In this document: positions 55,348-63,975 of the stretch, in pieces | How positions within the stretch are numbered: the first letter of the stretch is position 1 | Layout of the letters: each line of letters starts with the position of its first letter | Source of the DNA: Streptomyces dioscori | Lineage (GTDB): Bacteria > Actinomycetota > Actinomycetes > Streptomycetales > Streptomycetaceae | DNA: 64,000 nt | Assembly: GCF_003024195.1 (NCBI RefSeq) | Contig: NZ_KZ679058.1 | Span: 44,118 to 108,117, forward strand | Reading direction: 5' to 3' | Position numbers and translations under genes: made by a program | The notes under the pieces: generated by a model | Told to the model about the DNA's origin: nothing | Databases searched by the model: none | The model's input: only the letters and a program-made list of their open reading frames with translations

Positions 55348-57138
55348 ATGGGTATGAGCAGTGTCCGTCCCCGCCATCGCGCCACCCCCGTCCGCCGCCT
55401 GCCCCTCGCGGGCGTCCTGCGCCTCAACCGCCCCTCCGACATCTGGTTCAAGCCCGCGCTGAGCGTGGTCGTCGCCGTCGGTGTGCCGAACCTGACACTG
55501 CTGGCGCTCGGCCGCCTGGACCTCGCCCTGTACTCCATGGCCGGCTCGCTCTGCGCCCTCTACGCCCACAACCTGCCGTACGCGGCCCGCAGCCGCGCCC
55601 TCGCCCAGGTCGTCCTCGGCATGCTCGCCTCCGTCGCGATCGCCCTGGTCACAGCGTCGCTCACGTCCTCCGCCGTGGTCCTGGTCGCGGTCGGCGCGCT
55701 GCTCGCCGCCGCACACAAGGCGGTGAGCGACCTGACGCGGATCGGACCGCCCGGACCGGTCATCTTCACCTTCATCAGCTCCGCCTCCCTCTTCGCGCCC
55801 CAGACACTCGGCCAGGTCCCCGGCCATCTCGCCCTCGCCGCCGGGGCGGGCGCCTGGGCCTGGCTCGTCGGTATGGCGCCGGGCCTTCTGCGCCCGCACG
55901 GCCCCGAGCGCCGGGCCACGGCCCGCGCGCTGAACGCGGCCGCCGGGTTCGTGGACGCGTACGAGGCGGGGGCCACCTCCGGCGTGCGCGACGAGGCGGG
56001 CCACGAGCGGGCCCGTGCCGCCGGTGCGGCCACCGCTGCCGCCGCCGTGCACGCGGCCTGGCAGTCGCTGCTCGCCACCGGCGCGCGCCCGGAGCCCCGC
56101 CGCGCCCTCGAACGGCTCGTCGTGCGGGCCGAGGTCGCGCTGGCGGCCCCCGCCGACACGGATGCCGCCCGGCTGCGCACCTGGGCGCGCGACCTGCGCG
56201 GCACGAACCCCGTACCCCGGGTGGCGTCCGGGGAGGACGCCGACGAACTGCTCGGCGTGGAGACAGAGCTGCGGGAGACCGGACCGGCGGCCCGGATGAG
56301 CGGAAAGGGCGGGAAGGCCGGACGGAGCGGGAACAGGTGGTGGACGTGGAACGACAGAATGAGCCCCCTCCTCCCGCTCGCCCTGCGCACCGCACTCGGG
56401 TGCGCCCTCGCCGGTTACGTGTCCCTGGCGCTCGGCGTCGGCCGCCCGTACTGGGCGCTGGTCACCGCCGCCTCGCTCTACCAGGCGAACCTCACGCTGA
56501 CCTGGAGCAGGGGCGTCCAGCGCGTCGTCGGCAACCTCGTCGGCGTCCTCCTCTTCGCGGCCGTCGCCCCGCTCGCCCACCTCGGCCCCACCGCCCTGGT
56601 CCTGTGCTGCCTCGCCTTCAACTTCGGCGCGGAAGCACTGATCACCCGCAACTACTGGCTCGGCAGCATCTGCGTGACCCCGATGGCACTGCTGATCACC
56701 GAGTTCACGGGCTTCCAGGAACCCGGCGGGCTGATGACGGACCGCGTCGTGGACACGCTGGTCGGCGCGGTCGTCGGTTTCGTGGCCGCGGTGGCCGTCA
56801 CCAACCGGCGCGCCGCGGACCGTATCGAAACCGCTCTCGACACCGTGGAGTACGCACGCGAGCACGCGGCACGGCTGATCGCCGCCGAACGGCCCGGGTC
56901 CGGCACCGGTGCCGGACCCGCTGCCGGACCCGCAACCGGCGCCCTGGAGGCCGCCCGCCGGCGCCTGGCCGCCGCGCTCGTGGAGCTGCGCGCCACGGCC
57001 GACGCGGCGGCCGGCGAATGGTGGCAGCGCGCCCTGCCGCAGGAGCGCATGATGCTGGCGGAACAGGCCGGACACCGTACGCTCGCGGCGACGGTACGAC
57101 GGCAGGGACCGCACGTTCTGGAGGACGCAGAGGCATGA
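55348..57138 (+). CDS. FUSC-family transporter
   Basis: A 596-residue membrane protein of the FUSC/aromatic acid exporter group. Two helix bundles (about 25-180 and 370-510), each beginning with a basic segment, flank a long cytoplasmic region. The second bundle has ALGCALAGYVSLALGVGRPYWALVTAASLYQAN (the family's RxYWAxxTA-like block). ATG codons at 55348 and 55354 are both possible with little leader. The MarR gene follows with an ATGA overlap, so the regulator probably controls export of an aromatic or toxic compound. Confidence 0.9.
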   Translation: MGMSSVRPRHRATPVRRLPLAGVLRLNRPSDIWFKPALSVVVAVGVPNLTLLALGRLDLALYSMAGSLCALYAHNLPYAARSRALAQVVLGMLASVAIALVTASLTSSAVVLVAVGALLAAAHKAVSDLTRIGPPGPVIFTFISSASLFAPQTLGQVPGHLALAAGAGAWAWLVGMAPGLLRPHGPERRATARALNAAAGFVDAYEAGATSGVRDEAGHERARAAGAATAAAAVHAAWQSLLATGARPEPRRALERLVVRAEVALAAPADTDAARLRTWARDLRGTNPVPRVASGEDADELLGVETELRETGPAARMSGKGGKAGRSGNRWWTWNDRMSPLLPLALRTALGCALAGYVSLALGVGRPYWALVTAASLYQANLTLTWSRGVQRVVGNLVGVLLFAAVAPLAHLGPTALVLCCLAFNFGAEALITRNYWLGSICVTPMALLITEFTGFQEPGGLMTDRVVDTLVGAVVGFVAAVAVTNRRAADRIETALDTVEYAREHAARLIAAERPGSGTGAGPAAGPATGALEAARRRLAAALVELRATADAAAGEWWQRALPQERMMLAEQAGHRTLAATVRRQGPHVLEDAEA

Positions 57139-57683
57139 CGGCAGCGAACGGTCGGAGGACGGTCGGAGCCGACGCCGCCGGGGGCGACACTGTCGCCGCG
57201 GTGGTCCGGCAGTGGCGGGCGGTCCACCCCGAGCTGGACACCGGGCCCATGGAGGTCATCGGCCGTATCAACCGGTGCGCCGCGCTCCTGCAGCAGGCCG
57301 AGGACGCGCCGCTGCGGCACGCCGGACTCACCCGCCCCGAGTTCGACCTCCTCGGCGCGCTGCGTCGCACGGGCCTCGAACTGACACCCGGCGAGCTGGC
57401 CAGGGAGACCTTCTCCTCCGGCGCGGCCGTCACCAAGCGGCTCAAGCAGCTGACCGAGCGCGGTCTCGTCGAGCGGCGCGGCGACGCCAGGGACCGCCGC
57501 GTGGCCCATGTCCGCCTCACGGACACCGGCCGCACCCTCGTGGACGGCATCCTCCCCGAGCAACTCGCATACGAGACAACGGTCCTGTCCGGCCTGGAAA
57601 CCACCGACCAGCGCGAACTCGCGACCCTCCTCGGCGCCCTACTGCTCCAACTGGAGGGCCGCCTGAACACCACACGCTCCTGA
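57135..57683 (+). CDS. MarR-family regulator
   Basis: A 182-residue winged-helix regulator. The core is LTRPEFDLLGALRRTGLEL, TPGELARETFSSGAAVTKRLKQL (recognition helix near 90) and the wing GLVERRGDARDRRVAHVRLT (DxRD..R). The first ~35 residues are a low-complexity extension. It overlaps the FUSC stop (ATGA) and probably binds the TTTTAC-GA-GTAAAA palindrome, controlling the operon and itself. Confidence 0.93.
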   Translation: MTAANGRRTVGADAAGGDTVAAVVRQWRAVHPELDTGPMEVIGRINRCAALLQQAEDAPLRHAGLTRPEFDLLGALRRTGLELTPGELARETFSSGAAVTKRLKQLTERGLVERRGDARDRRVAHVRLTDTGRTLVDGILPEQLAYETTVLSGLETTDQRELATLLGALLLQLEGRLNTTRS

Positions 57684-58093
57684 GCGGCGCCGACCTGGCC
57701 GCGGTCGAGACCGAAAGGGGGCTGTAAACCGCCCCCGACAGCGGGCGCGTTCCGGAGCGCGGGCCGGTGGGGGTTGGCCGCGCAGTTCCCCGCGCCCCTG
57801 GGCGGTGCTTTCGTGGGCGTGGTTGAGGGTTGGGAGGGGGTTCGGCGTCCCGCTCCGGCAGCCGGCATGATTCGGAGTGCCGCCCGGTGGGGTCAAGGGG
57901 CGCGGGGAACGGCGCCACCCGCCCCCTCCGGCCCGCACTTCGAACCGTGCCGGGTGCCGGCGCAGGGGGCGCCGCCCCCGCCCTCGGTCGCACCGCAGTC
58001 GGCCAGGCGCCCCTCAAGGGGCGCGGGGAACTGCGCGGCCAGCCCCCACCGGTCCGCACTCCGAAACGAACCTCGCCCCGGAGGGGCCGCACC
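57684..58093. other. 410-bp convergent gap packed with dispersed-element copies
   Basis: No gene. It holds three copies of the GGGGCGCGGGGAAC element: one inverted (57757-57799) and two direct (57895-57943, 58016-58065). The outer copies can pair as a ~35-bp stem. Two CGCCCCGGAGGGGCCG repeats follow (58073-58088 and 58109-58124, the latter inside the LacI 3' end). Confidence 0.85.
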
Positions 58094-59158
58094 TCAAGCG
58101 AACCCCCGCCCCGGAGGGGCCGTGCTGGATCGTACGATCAGGTCCGTGGCCAGTTCCACCCGGGGCGAGTCGAGCGGCTCGCCCCGGGTGAGCCGAAGGA
58201 CCGTGCGGACCGCCAGCTTCCCCATCTCCGCGAGCGGCTGACGGACAGTCGTGAGCGGCGGAGCGGACCACCGGACTTCCGGAAGGTCGTCGAAACCCAC
58301 CACACTCATGTCCTCCGGCACCCGCAGCCCCCGCCGCCGCAGCGCCTCGACCGCCCCCATCGCCATCTGGTCGCTCGCCGCGAAGAGCGCGGTCGGCGGC
58401 CGGTCCAGGTCCAGGAGAGCGGCGCACCCGGTGAATCCGGACTCGGGATAGAAGTCGCCCGGCACGATCAGCGACTCGTCGATGGGGATCCCCGCCCGGT
58501 CGAGCGCCGCACGGTACCCGTCAAGGCGGGCCCGCGAGCAGAGCAGCCGCGGCGGCCCCGCCACGAACCCGATCCTGCGATGACCGAGCCCCACCAGATG
58601 TTCGGTGGCGGCCATCCCGCCGGCCCAGTTGGTGACCCCCACCGTGGGCGCGTCGAGCGCGGGCGAGCCCGCCGGATCGACCACCACGAGCGGCACCCCG
58701 AGCCGTCGCAACTCGTCGTGCAGTACGGGTTCCAGGACGGACGTCACCAGGATCACGCCGTCCGAGGCGCGCGCCCGCAGGTTCGTCATCCACCGGCGCG
58801 CGTCCCCCGAGCGTCCATGGATCGCGGAGACGACCGTCCCGACGCCCCCAGCGTGCGCGACCTCCTCCACGCCCCGGATGATCTCCACCGCCCAGGGACT
58901 GTCGAGGTCGTCGAAGACCAGGTCGATCAGCGCGGCCCGCACCCGCGCCCCGGGCGGCCGCCAGCGGTAGCCGTGCAGGTGCAGCAGGTCCTCCACCCGC
59001 GCACGCGTACCCGGCGCCACGTCCGACCGCCCGTTGACCACCCGCGACACGGTCGGTACGGACACTCCGGCCTCCCGGGCGATCTCCGTGATCGTGACCC
59101 TGCCCCGCCGCTGGCGAGCCCCACCGCCCACGGCGTCCCCGGTGTCCTCCTCGGTCAA
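58094..59158 (-). CDS. LacI-family regulator
   Basis: A 354-residue sugar-responsive repressor. The N-terminal helix-turn-helix is VTITEIAREAGVSVPTVSRVVNGR then SDVAPGTRARVEDLL, and the periplasmic-binding-like domain has LIDLVFDDLDSPW, TALFAASDQMAMGAVEAL and SVVGFDDLPEVRW. The TTG at 59158 is proposed as start because GGAGGT lies seven bases upstream; the GTG at 59167 overlaps that site. It is divergent from a GH10 xylanase and likely represses it in the absence of xylo-oligosaccharides. Confidence 0.92.
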   Translation of the reverse strand: MTEEDTGDAVGGGARQRRGRVTITEIAREAGVSVPTVSRVVNGRSDVAPGTRARVEDLLHLHGYRWRPPGARVRAALIDLVFDDLDSPWAVEIIRGVEEVAHAGGVGTVVSAIHGRSGDARRWMTNLRARASDGVILVTSVLEPVLHDELRRLGVPLVVVDPAGSPALDAPTVGVTNWAGGMAATEHLVGLGHRRIGFVAGPPRLLCSRARLDGYRAALDRAGIPIDESLIVPGDFYPESGFTGCAALLDLDRPPTALFAASDQMAMGAVEALRRRGLRVPEDMSVVGFDDLPEVRWSAPPLTTVRQPLAEMGKLAVRTVLRLTRGEPLDSPRVELATDLIVRSSTAPPGRGFA

Positions 59159-59215
59159 CTGCCCCACCTCCGTTGACGGTCACCCCGTACGCCTCTACCG
59201 TTCCGGACGCACTCT

Positions 59216-59226
59216 CGAAACTTTGC
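59216..59226. promoter_or_regulatory. CGAAACTTTGC xylanase-type box
   Basis: Resembles the CGAAA-N-TTTCG repeat found upstream of Streptomyces xylanase genes; one arm is imperfect. Confidence 0.5.
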
Positions 59227-59232
59227 AGAGGT

Positions 59233-59251
59233 CTTCCGGAAATTCCGGAAG
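59233..59251. promoter_or_regulatory. 19-bp palindrome upstream of the xylanase
   Basis: CTTCCGGAAATTCCGGAAG, perfect 9-bp arms around A, 30 bases before the xylanase ATG. Likely LacI-family operator. Confidence 0.6.
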
Positions 59252-59281
59252 CGACGTGAAGCCATCATGAGAGGGACGTCC

Positions 59282-60700
59282 ATGAAGCCCCAGAGCTTAC
59301 GGAGAGCTGCGTCCGCATTCCTGGCCGCGGCCTCGCTCGTGATCGGGGGAGCCACCTCCGGTCACGCCGCCACCGGCCCCGAACCGGCCGCCACGGAGCG
59401 GCAGGCCGCCGCCGAGCCCGTACTGAGGGATCTCGCCGCCGCCAAGGGCATCTACTACGGGACGGCCGTCACGGCCTCCAAGCTCAACGGCACCTACGGC
59501 ACGATCACCGGCGAGCAGTTCGACTCCATCACGCCGGGCAACGAGATGAAGTGGGGCTCGGTCGAGGCGACCCGTGGCAGTTTCACCTGGTCCGGCGCCG
59601 ACGCCGTGGTCGCCTTCGCCGAGGCGCACGCCCAGAAGGTCCGCGGCCACACACTCGTCTGGCACAGCCAGCTGCCCAACTGGGTCAGCAACGGCTCCTG
59701 GACCGCCGACACCCTGCGGACCGTGATGACCGACCACATCGCCACCGAGGCCGGCCGCTACCAGGGCCGCATCGACCACTGGGACGTCGTCAACGAGCCG
59801 TTCAACGAGGACGGTACGCGCAGGCAGTCGGTCTTCCAGACGGCGATCGGCGACTCGTACATCGCCGACGCGCTGCGGGCCGCCCGCGCCGCCGACCCGG
59901 CCGCGAAGCTGTACGTCAACGACTACAACGTGGAGGGCGTCAACGCGAAGAGCACCGCGCTCTACAACCTCGTCAAGTCGCTCAAGGAGCAGGGCGTCCC
60001 GATCGACGGTGTGGGACTGCAGGCCCACCTGATCCTCGGCCAGGTGCCGTCCACGCTCCAGGCCAACATCCAGCGCTTCGCCGACCTCGGCGTGGACGTC
60101 GCGATCACCGAACTCGACATCCGTATGACCGTCCCGCCCACGACCGCCCAACTCGCCCAGCAGAAGGCCGAGTACAAGGCCGTCACCGCCGCCTGTGCCG
60201 CCGTGGCGCGCTGCGAGGGCGTCACCGTCTGGGGCTTCACGGACTCCGACTCATGGATCCCGGACGTGTTCACCGGGTACGGCGCGGCGACCCCGTACGA
60301 CGAGAACTTCCAGCCCAAGCCCGCCTACTACGGCATCGCCGAGGCGCTCGGCTGGGTCGACGACGGCACGCCCGAACCGGTGGGCGCCTGCGTGGTCACC
60401 TACGCCGTGCAGAGCCAGTGGAACACCGGCTTCACCGCGCAGGTGACGCTCAGGAACACGAGCACCACCGCCGTCAACGGCTGGCGGCTGGCGTGGACCT
60501 GGCCCGCCGGGCAGAGCGTGACGCAGGCGTGGAACGCGACCGTCACCCAGTCCGGCTCCGCCGTCACCGCCGCCAACGCGAGCTACAACGCGGCCGTCCC
60601 ACCGGGCGCGGCCGTCACGTTCGGCTTCAACGGCTCCTGGTCCGGCGGCAACACCGCACCGACGGCCTTCACCCTCAACGGGACGGCCTGCACCACGTAG
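59282..60700 (+). CDS. GH10 endo-1,4-beta-xylanase with CBM2
   Basis: A 472-residue secreted xylanase. A signal peptide with a basic start (KPQSLRRAASAFLAAASLVI) is followed by the GH10 barrel (about 45-350), with the acid/base Glu in HWDVVNEPFNEDG near 170 and the nucleophile Glu in VAITELDIRM near 280. The C-terminal ~100 residues are a CBM2 (CVVTYAVQSQWNTGFTAQVT ... WNATVTQSGS), with only a short linker. ATG at 59282 was chosen over 59267 because GAGAGGGA precedes it by five bases. It is regulated from the divergent LacI gene. Confidence 0.94.
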   Translation: MKPQSLRRAASAFLAAASLVIGGATSGHAATGPEPAATERQAAAEPVLRDLAAAKGIYYGTAVTASKLNGTYGTITGEQFDSITPGNEMKWGSVEATRGSFTWSGADAVVAFAEAHAQKVRGHTLVWHSQLPNWVSNGSWTADTLRTVMTDHIATEAGRYQGRIDHWDVVNEPFNEDGTRRQSVFQTAIGDSYIADALRAARAADPAAKLYVNDYNVEGVNAKSTALYNLVKSLKEQGVPIDGVGLQAHLILGQVPSTLQANIQRFADLGVDVAITELDIRMTVPPTTAQLAQQKAEYKAVTAACAAVARCEGVTVWGFTDSDSWIPDVFTGYGAATPYDENFQPKPAYYGIAEALGWVDDGTPEPVGACVVTYAVQSQWNTGFTAQVTLRNTSTTAVNGWRLAWTWPAGQSVTQAWNATVTQSGSAVTAANASYNAAVPPGAAVTFGFNGSWSGGNTAPTAFTLNGTACTT

Positions 60701-60735
60701 AGGGCCGCGCGGCGGGAACGCCGGTCACCACCCCG

Positions 60736-60773
60736 GGCGTCGACGGTCGTCACCGGGGCGTCGACGGTCGTCA
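60736..60773. repeat. 17-bp direct repeat GGCGTCGACGGTCGTCA
   Basis: Exact copies at 60736-60752 and 60757-60773; the second includes the stop codon of the Ppx/GppA gene. Confidence 0.85.
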
Positions 60774-61835
60774 GCCCGGGCGTCGAATCGAGGCCGACGA
60801 GGCCGGCGCGGCGGACGCGGACTTCGGCTCGGCGCCGTGCAGGGGGCGGAGCACCAGCGGCGTCGCGCCCCGCGCCGCGCCCTCCTGGGCCTCCAGGCCG
60901 TACGAGTCCCACCACTCGGAGTTGCCGTCCTCGATACAGCGCAGCAGCACCCCTTCGCGGAGCGCCCAGGGGCAGATGGTCACCTCGTCGATGCCCATCA
61001 GCTTCATCGTGGTGTGCGCGACGATCGCTCCGGCCAGGGACTGCCCGGAACGCGCGAGGGAGATACCGGGCAGGAGGGCGCGCTCCGCGGCCGGCAGCGC
61101 CGCCAGCTGGTCCACGGCCCTGCCCAGGTCGGAGCGGGTCATGGTCCGGGTGGTGAAGGGTCCTGACCGGCCGGGAGCGGCGCCGCACAGGCGGCCGAGC
61201 TGCTGGAACATCCGTGAGGTGACGACCGCCGTCCGCGGTGCCTCCCACCGGATACGGGCCGCGACATCGCGCAGCTGATGGCGTACGTGCCGACGCAGCA
61301 GCCGGGTCCGCTGCGGCGACGGCGGGTCCTGGCCGCGGAAGAACTCCCTGGTGAGCCGGTTGGCGCCCAGGGGAAGCGCGATGGCGAAGTCGGGCAGCCT
61401 GCTCCGGCCGAAGGCGACCTCGAACGAACCGCCGCCGATGTCGAGCAGGGCCAGCGGTCCGGCGCGCCAGCCCATCCAGCGCCGGGCGGCCAGGAAGGTC
61501 AGCTCGGCCTCCACCTCGCCGGGCAGCACATGCAGCGGCACCCCGGCCTCGGCGGCGATCCGGCCGAGGATCTCGTCGCGGTTCGGGGCGTCCCGCACGA
61601 TCGCGGTGGCGAACGCGAACGGCTGGCCCACCCCCCACCGCCTGCCCTCCGCGCGGGTGTCCCTGACCGCTTCCACCAGCCGGTCCACCTGTTCCGTCGG
61701 CAGATGGCCGCCCCGTTCCACATGGGCGGAGAGGCGCAGCTGACGCTTGGCGGTGTGCACGGGAAGCGGAACAGCTCCATCCGTTTCCGCGATCACAAGT
61801 CGCACCGTGTTCGAGCCGACGTCGAGTACACCCAT
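60771..61835 (-). CDS. Ppx/GppA-family phosphatase
   Basis: A 354-residue ASKHA-fold exopolyphosphatase/guanosine pentaphosphatase. Phosphate-loop 1 is VLDVGSNTVRLVIAE at 3-17, the acidic block EVEAELTFLAARRWM near 110, and phosphate-loop 2 LLDIGGGSFEVAFG near 135. It would hydrolyse polyphosphate or pppGpp, linking to stringent control. ATG at 61835 is preferred over 61841 because GAAGGG is six bases upstream. It is divergent from a small membrane protein gene. Confidence 0.92.
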   Translation of the reverse strand: MGVLDVGSNTVRLVIAETDGAVPLPVHTAKRQLRLSAHVERGGHLPTEQVDRLVEAVRDTRAEGRRWGVGQPFAFATAIVRDAPNRDEILGRIAAEAGVPLHVLPGEVEAELTFLAARRWMGWRAGPLALLDIGGGSFEVAFGRSRLPDFAIALPLGANRLTREFFRGQDPPSPQRTRLLRRHVRHQLRDVAARIRWEAPRTAVVTSRMFQQLGRLCGAAPGRSGPFTTRTMTRSDLGRAVDQLAALPAAERALLPGISLARSGQSLAGAIVAHTTMKLMGIDEVTICPWALREGVLLRCIEDGNSEWWDSYGLEAQEGAARGATPLVLRPLHGAEPKSASAAPASSASIRRPG

Positions 61836-61935
61836 TCGCATCCCTTCCCCGTACCCCCGGCGGCCCCCGGCACACCGCGACACACGTACCGATCCCGCCT
61901 TGTTTGGGTTGTTCTGTCCGGGTACTCGCACGTTC

Positions 61936-62319
61936 ATGGAGAGCTTCGGCAGGGACGCAGCGATCCCGCACGAGGTCGTGGCCGGTTCGGCGCCCTTCGT
62001 CGTGGGACCCCTCGTGGTGGGACTTCTGGTCACGGCCATGCTGGTCGTCGCGGTGTGGTGGGGCATGCGGGTGCGCAGCCGTGAGCCCGGTCCGCCGCGC
62101 CCCGAGGACCAGCCCCGGCTGCCCGAGGGCGGCGCGGTCCACGAGATCTCGGAGATGCGTGAGCCCGACGAGATGCCGCACGACGGCAGCGTGCTCACTC
62201 CGCACGAGCTGCGCTCCTCGGGAAACGTGTCCACGCGGCGGGCGAGGGACCAGAAGCGGCGCCGGTGGAGCCGGAACAGCAGCGGCGGCTTCGGGAGCGG
62301 TGGCCTCGGCAGCCACTGA
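61936..62319 (+). CDS. Small single-helix membrane protein (DUF6479-like)
   Basis: A 127-residue protein with one helix (VVGPLVVGLLVTAMLVVAVWWG, about 22-43), then a charged cytoplasmic tail with EISEMREPDEMPHDG and a basic Gly-rich end (RDQKRRRWSRNSSGGFGSGG). This is the DUF6479 layout seen in Streptomyces, as I recall it. Function unknown. Confidence 0.7.
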   Translation: MESFGRDAAIPHEVVAGSAPFVVGPLVVGLLVTAMLVVAVWWGMRVRSREPGPPRPEDQPRLPEGGAVHEISEMREPDEMPHDGSVLTPHELRSSGNVSTRRARDQKRRRWSRNSSGGFGSGGLGSH

Positions 62320-62419
62320 ACGGCGTCCATCGCGGTGAGTGGATCCGTCGAGTACGGGCACCCGGGTGCCGCCCGCGGCGAGAACGTTTCGGGTCACCCC
62401 GACCGGCTACTAGGAACGT

Positions 62420-63385
62420 ATGGTGCAAATCGGATACACGATGATGACCGAACAGGCCGGCCCCCGTGAGCTCGTACAGCACGTGGTGGCCGCCGAAAGG
62501 GCGGGCTTCGACTTCTCGGTCACGTCCGACCACTACTTCCCCTGGCTGGCCGAGCAGGGGCACGCGCCGTACGCGTGGAGCGTGCTGGGGGCCGCCGCGC
62601 AGGCCACGTCCACGATCCCCCTCATGACCTACGTGACCTGTCCGACGACCCGCTACCACCCGGCGGTCGTCGCCCAGAAGGCCGCCACCACGCAGCTGCT
62701 CGCCGAGGGCCGCTTCCGGCTCGGGCTCGGCTCCGGCGAGAACCTCAACGAGCACGTGGTGGGCGGCGGTTGGCCCGCCGCGCACGTACGCCTCGACATG
62801 CTGGAAGAGGCCATCGAGATCATCCGCGCGCTGTTCGAGGGCAAGAACGTGAACCACCACGGCACGCACTTCGACGTGGAGAACGCCAAGCTCTTCGATC
62901 TGCCGGACGAGCCGACACCCATCGGTGTCGCCGTCTCGGGCGAGCGCTCCTGCGCCCTGGCGGGCCGGCTGGCCGACCTGGTGATCGCCACCGAGCCGAA
63001 GGCCGAACTGATCGAGTCCTTCGACCGGCACGGCGGCAGCGGCAAGCCCAGGGTGGGCCAGCTGCCCGTCTGCTTCGACACGGACAAGGACGCCGCCGTG
63101 GCGCGGGCGCACGAGCAGTTCCGCTGGTCGCTCGGGGGCTGGCCGGTCAACTCCGAACTGCCGGGTCCGGCGGCCTTCGACTCGGCCACGCAGTTCGTCC
63201 GGCCCGAGGACGTCGCCGGGAGCGTCCCGTGCGGCGACGACGTGGAGGCCTTCGTCGACGCCGTCCGCCCCTACGCCGAGGCGGGGTTCACCGAGGTCGC
63301 CCTCGTCCAGATCGGGGGAGACCACCAGTTCCCCTTCGTGGAGTGGGCCGAGAAGAAGCTGCTGCCCGCGCTGAGGGATCTGTGA
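62420..63385 (+). CDS. F420-dependent LLM-class oxidoreductase
   Basis: A 321-residue luciferase-like TIM-barrel enzyme of the group related to F420-dependent glucose-6-phosphate dehydrogenase. Visible are AAERAGFDFSVTSDHYFPWL near 24-43, TRYHPAVVAQKAATTQLLAEGRFRLGLGSGENLNEHV near 76-112, and the C-terminal VQIGGDHQFPFVEWA. It would carry out hydride transfer with F420. A VOC gene follows 22 bases later and is probably co-transcribed. Confidence 0.9.
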   Translation: MVQIGYTMMTEQAGPRELVQHVVAAERAGFDFSVTSDHYFPWLAEQGHAPYAWSVLGAAAQATSTIPLMTYVTCPTTRYHPAVVAQKAATTQLLAEGRFRLGLGSGENLNEHVVGGGWPAAHVRLDMLEEAIEIIRALFEGKNVNHHGTHFDVENAKLFDLPDEPTPIGVAVSGERSCALAGRLADLVIATEPKAELIESFDRHGGSGKPRVGQLPVCFDTDKDAAVARAHEQFRWSLGGWPVNSELPGPAAFDSATQFVRPEDVAGSVPCGDDVEAFVDAVRPYAEAGFTEVALVQIGGDHQFPFVEWAEKKLLPALRDL

Positions 63386-63407
63386 ACTCCGAAGTGAAGG
63401 GATCACC

Positions 63408-63779
63408 ATGGCCATCGCCACGTACGCCCTCGTAGCACTCGACTGCCCGGATCCGCCCGCGCTGGCGGAGTTCTACGCGGGCGTCCTGGGCGGCGAGGTG
63501 AAGCGGTACAGCGACGACTGGTACGACCTCTACGCCCCCGGCGGTCACCGCGTCTCCTTCCAGCGGGCCCCGGACCACCGCCCGCCGGACTGGCCGAGCG
63601 CCGACGGCGACTCCCAGCAGCTGCACCTGGACTTCGACGTGCCGGACCTCGACGAGGCCGAGGCCCAGGTGCTGGCCCTCGGCGCCACCCCGCTCGACCT
63701 GGACGACGAGGGCGGCCGCCGCGGCTTCCGCGTGTACGCGGACCCGGCGGGCCACCCGTTCTGCCTCTGCCGCCAGTGA
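63408..63779 (+). CDS. VOC-family (glyoxalase/bleomycin-resistance fold) protein
   Basis: A 123-residue VOC protein with the paired beta-alpha-beta-beta-beta modules: ALVALDCPDPPALAEFYAGVLGGEV at the start and LHLDFDVPDLDEAEAQVLALGATPL in the middle, closing VYADPAGHPFCLCRQ. Potential metal ligands are limited, so enzymatic activity is uncertain. It may bind a small molecule. AAGTGAAGGG precedes the ATG. Confidence 0.88.
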   Translation: MAIATYALVALDCPDPPALAEFYAGVLGGEVKRYSDDWYDLYAPGGHRVSFQRAPDHRPPDWPSADGDSQQLHLDFDVPDLDEAEAQVLALGATPLDLDDEGGRRGFRVYADPAGHPFCLCRQ

Positions 63780-63945
63780 CACCGGACCGACCGACGAACG
63801 AACGCCGAGCCACCACCACCTCCGCCGGCCACCACCTCCGCCGACTGCGTCCGCCGAGCGCTGGCCGGCGCCGACCGCCGTCGTCCGCGACCGACCGCTG
63901 CGGCGACTGACCGCCGGCCGCGAGCACCCGGCGCTGACGGCCCGG

Positions 63946-63975
63946 CCCGGCACCGGCCGCGCGGCCGGTGCCGGG
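63946..63975. terminator. 30-bp perfect palindrome at the right edge
   Basis: CCCGGCACCGGCCGC / GCGGCCGGTGCCGGG with no spacer, followed by three CCTGCCGGG-type repeats to the window end. Likely terminator of the LLM-VOC operon or of a gene beyond the edge. The 63780-63945 stretch holds CCACCACCTCCGCCG-type repeats and no gene. Confidence 0.6.
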
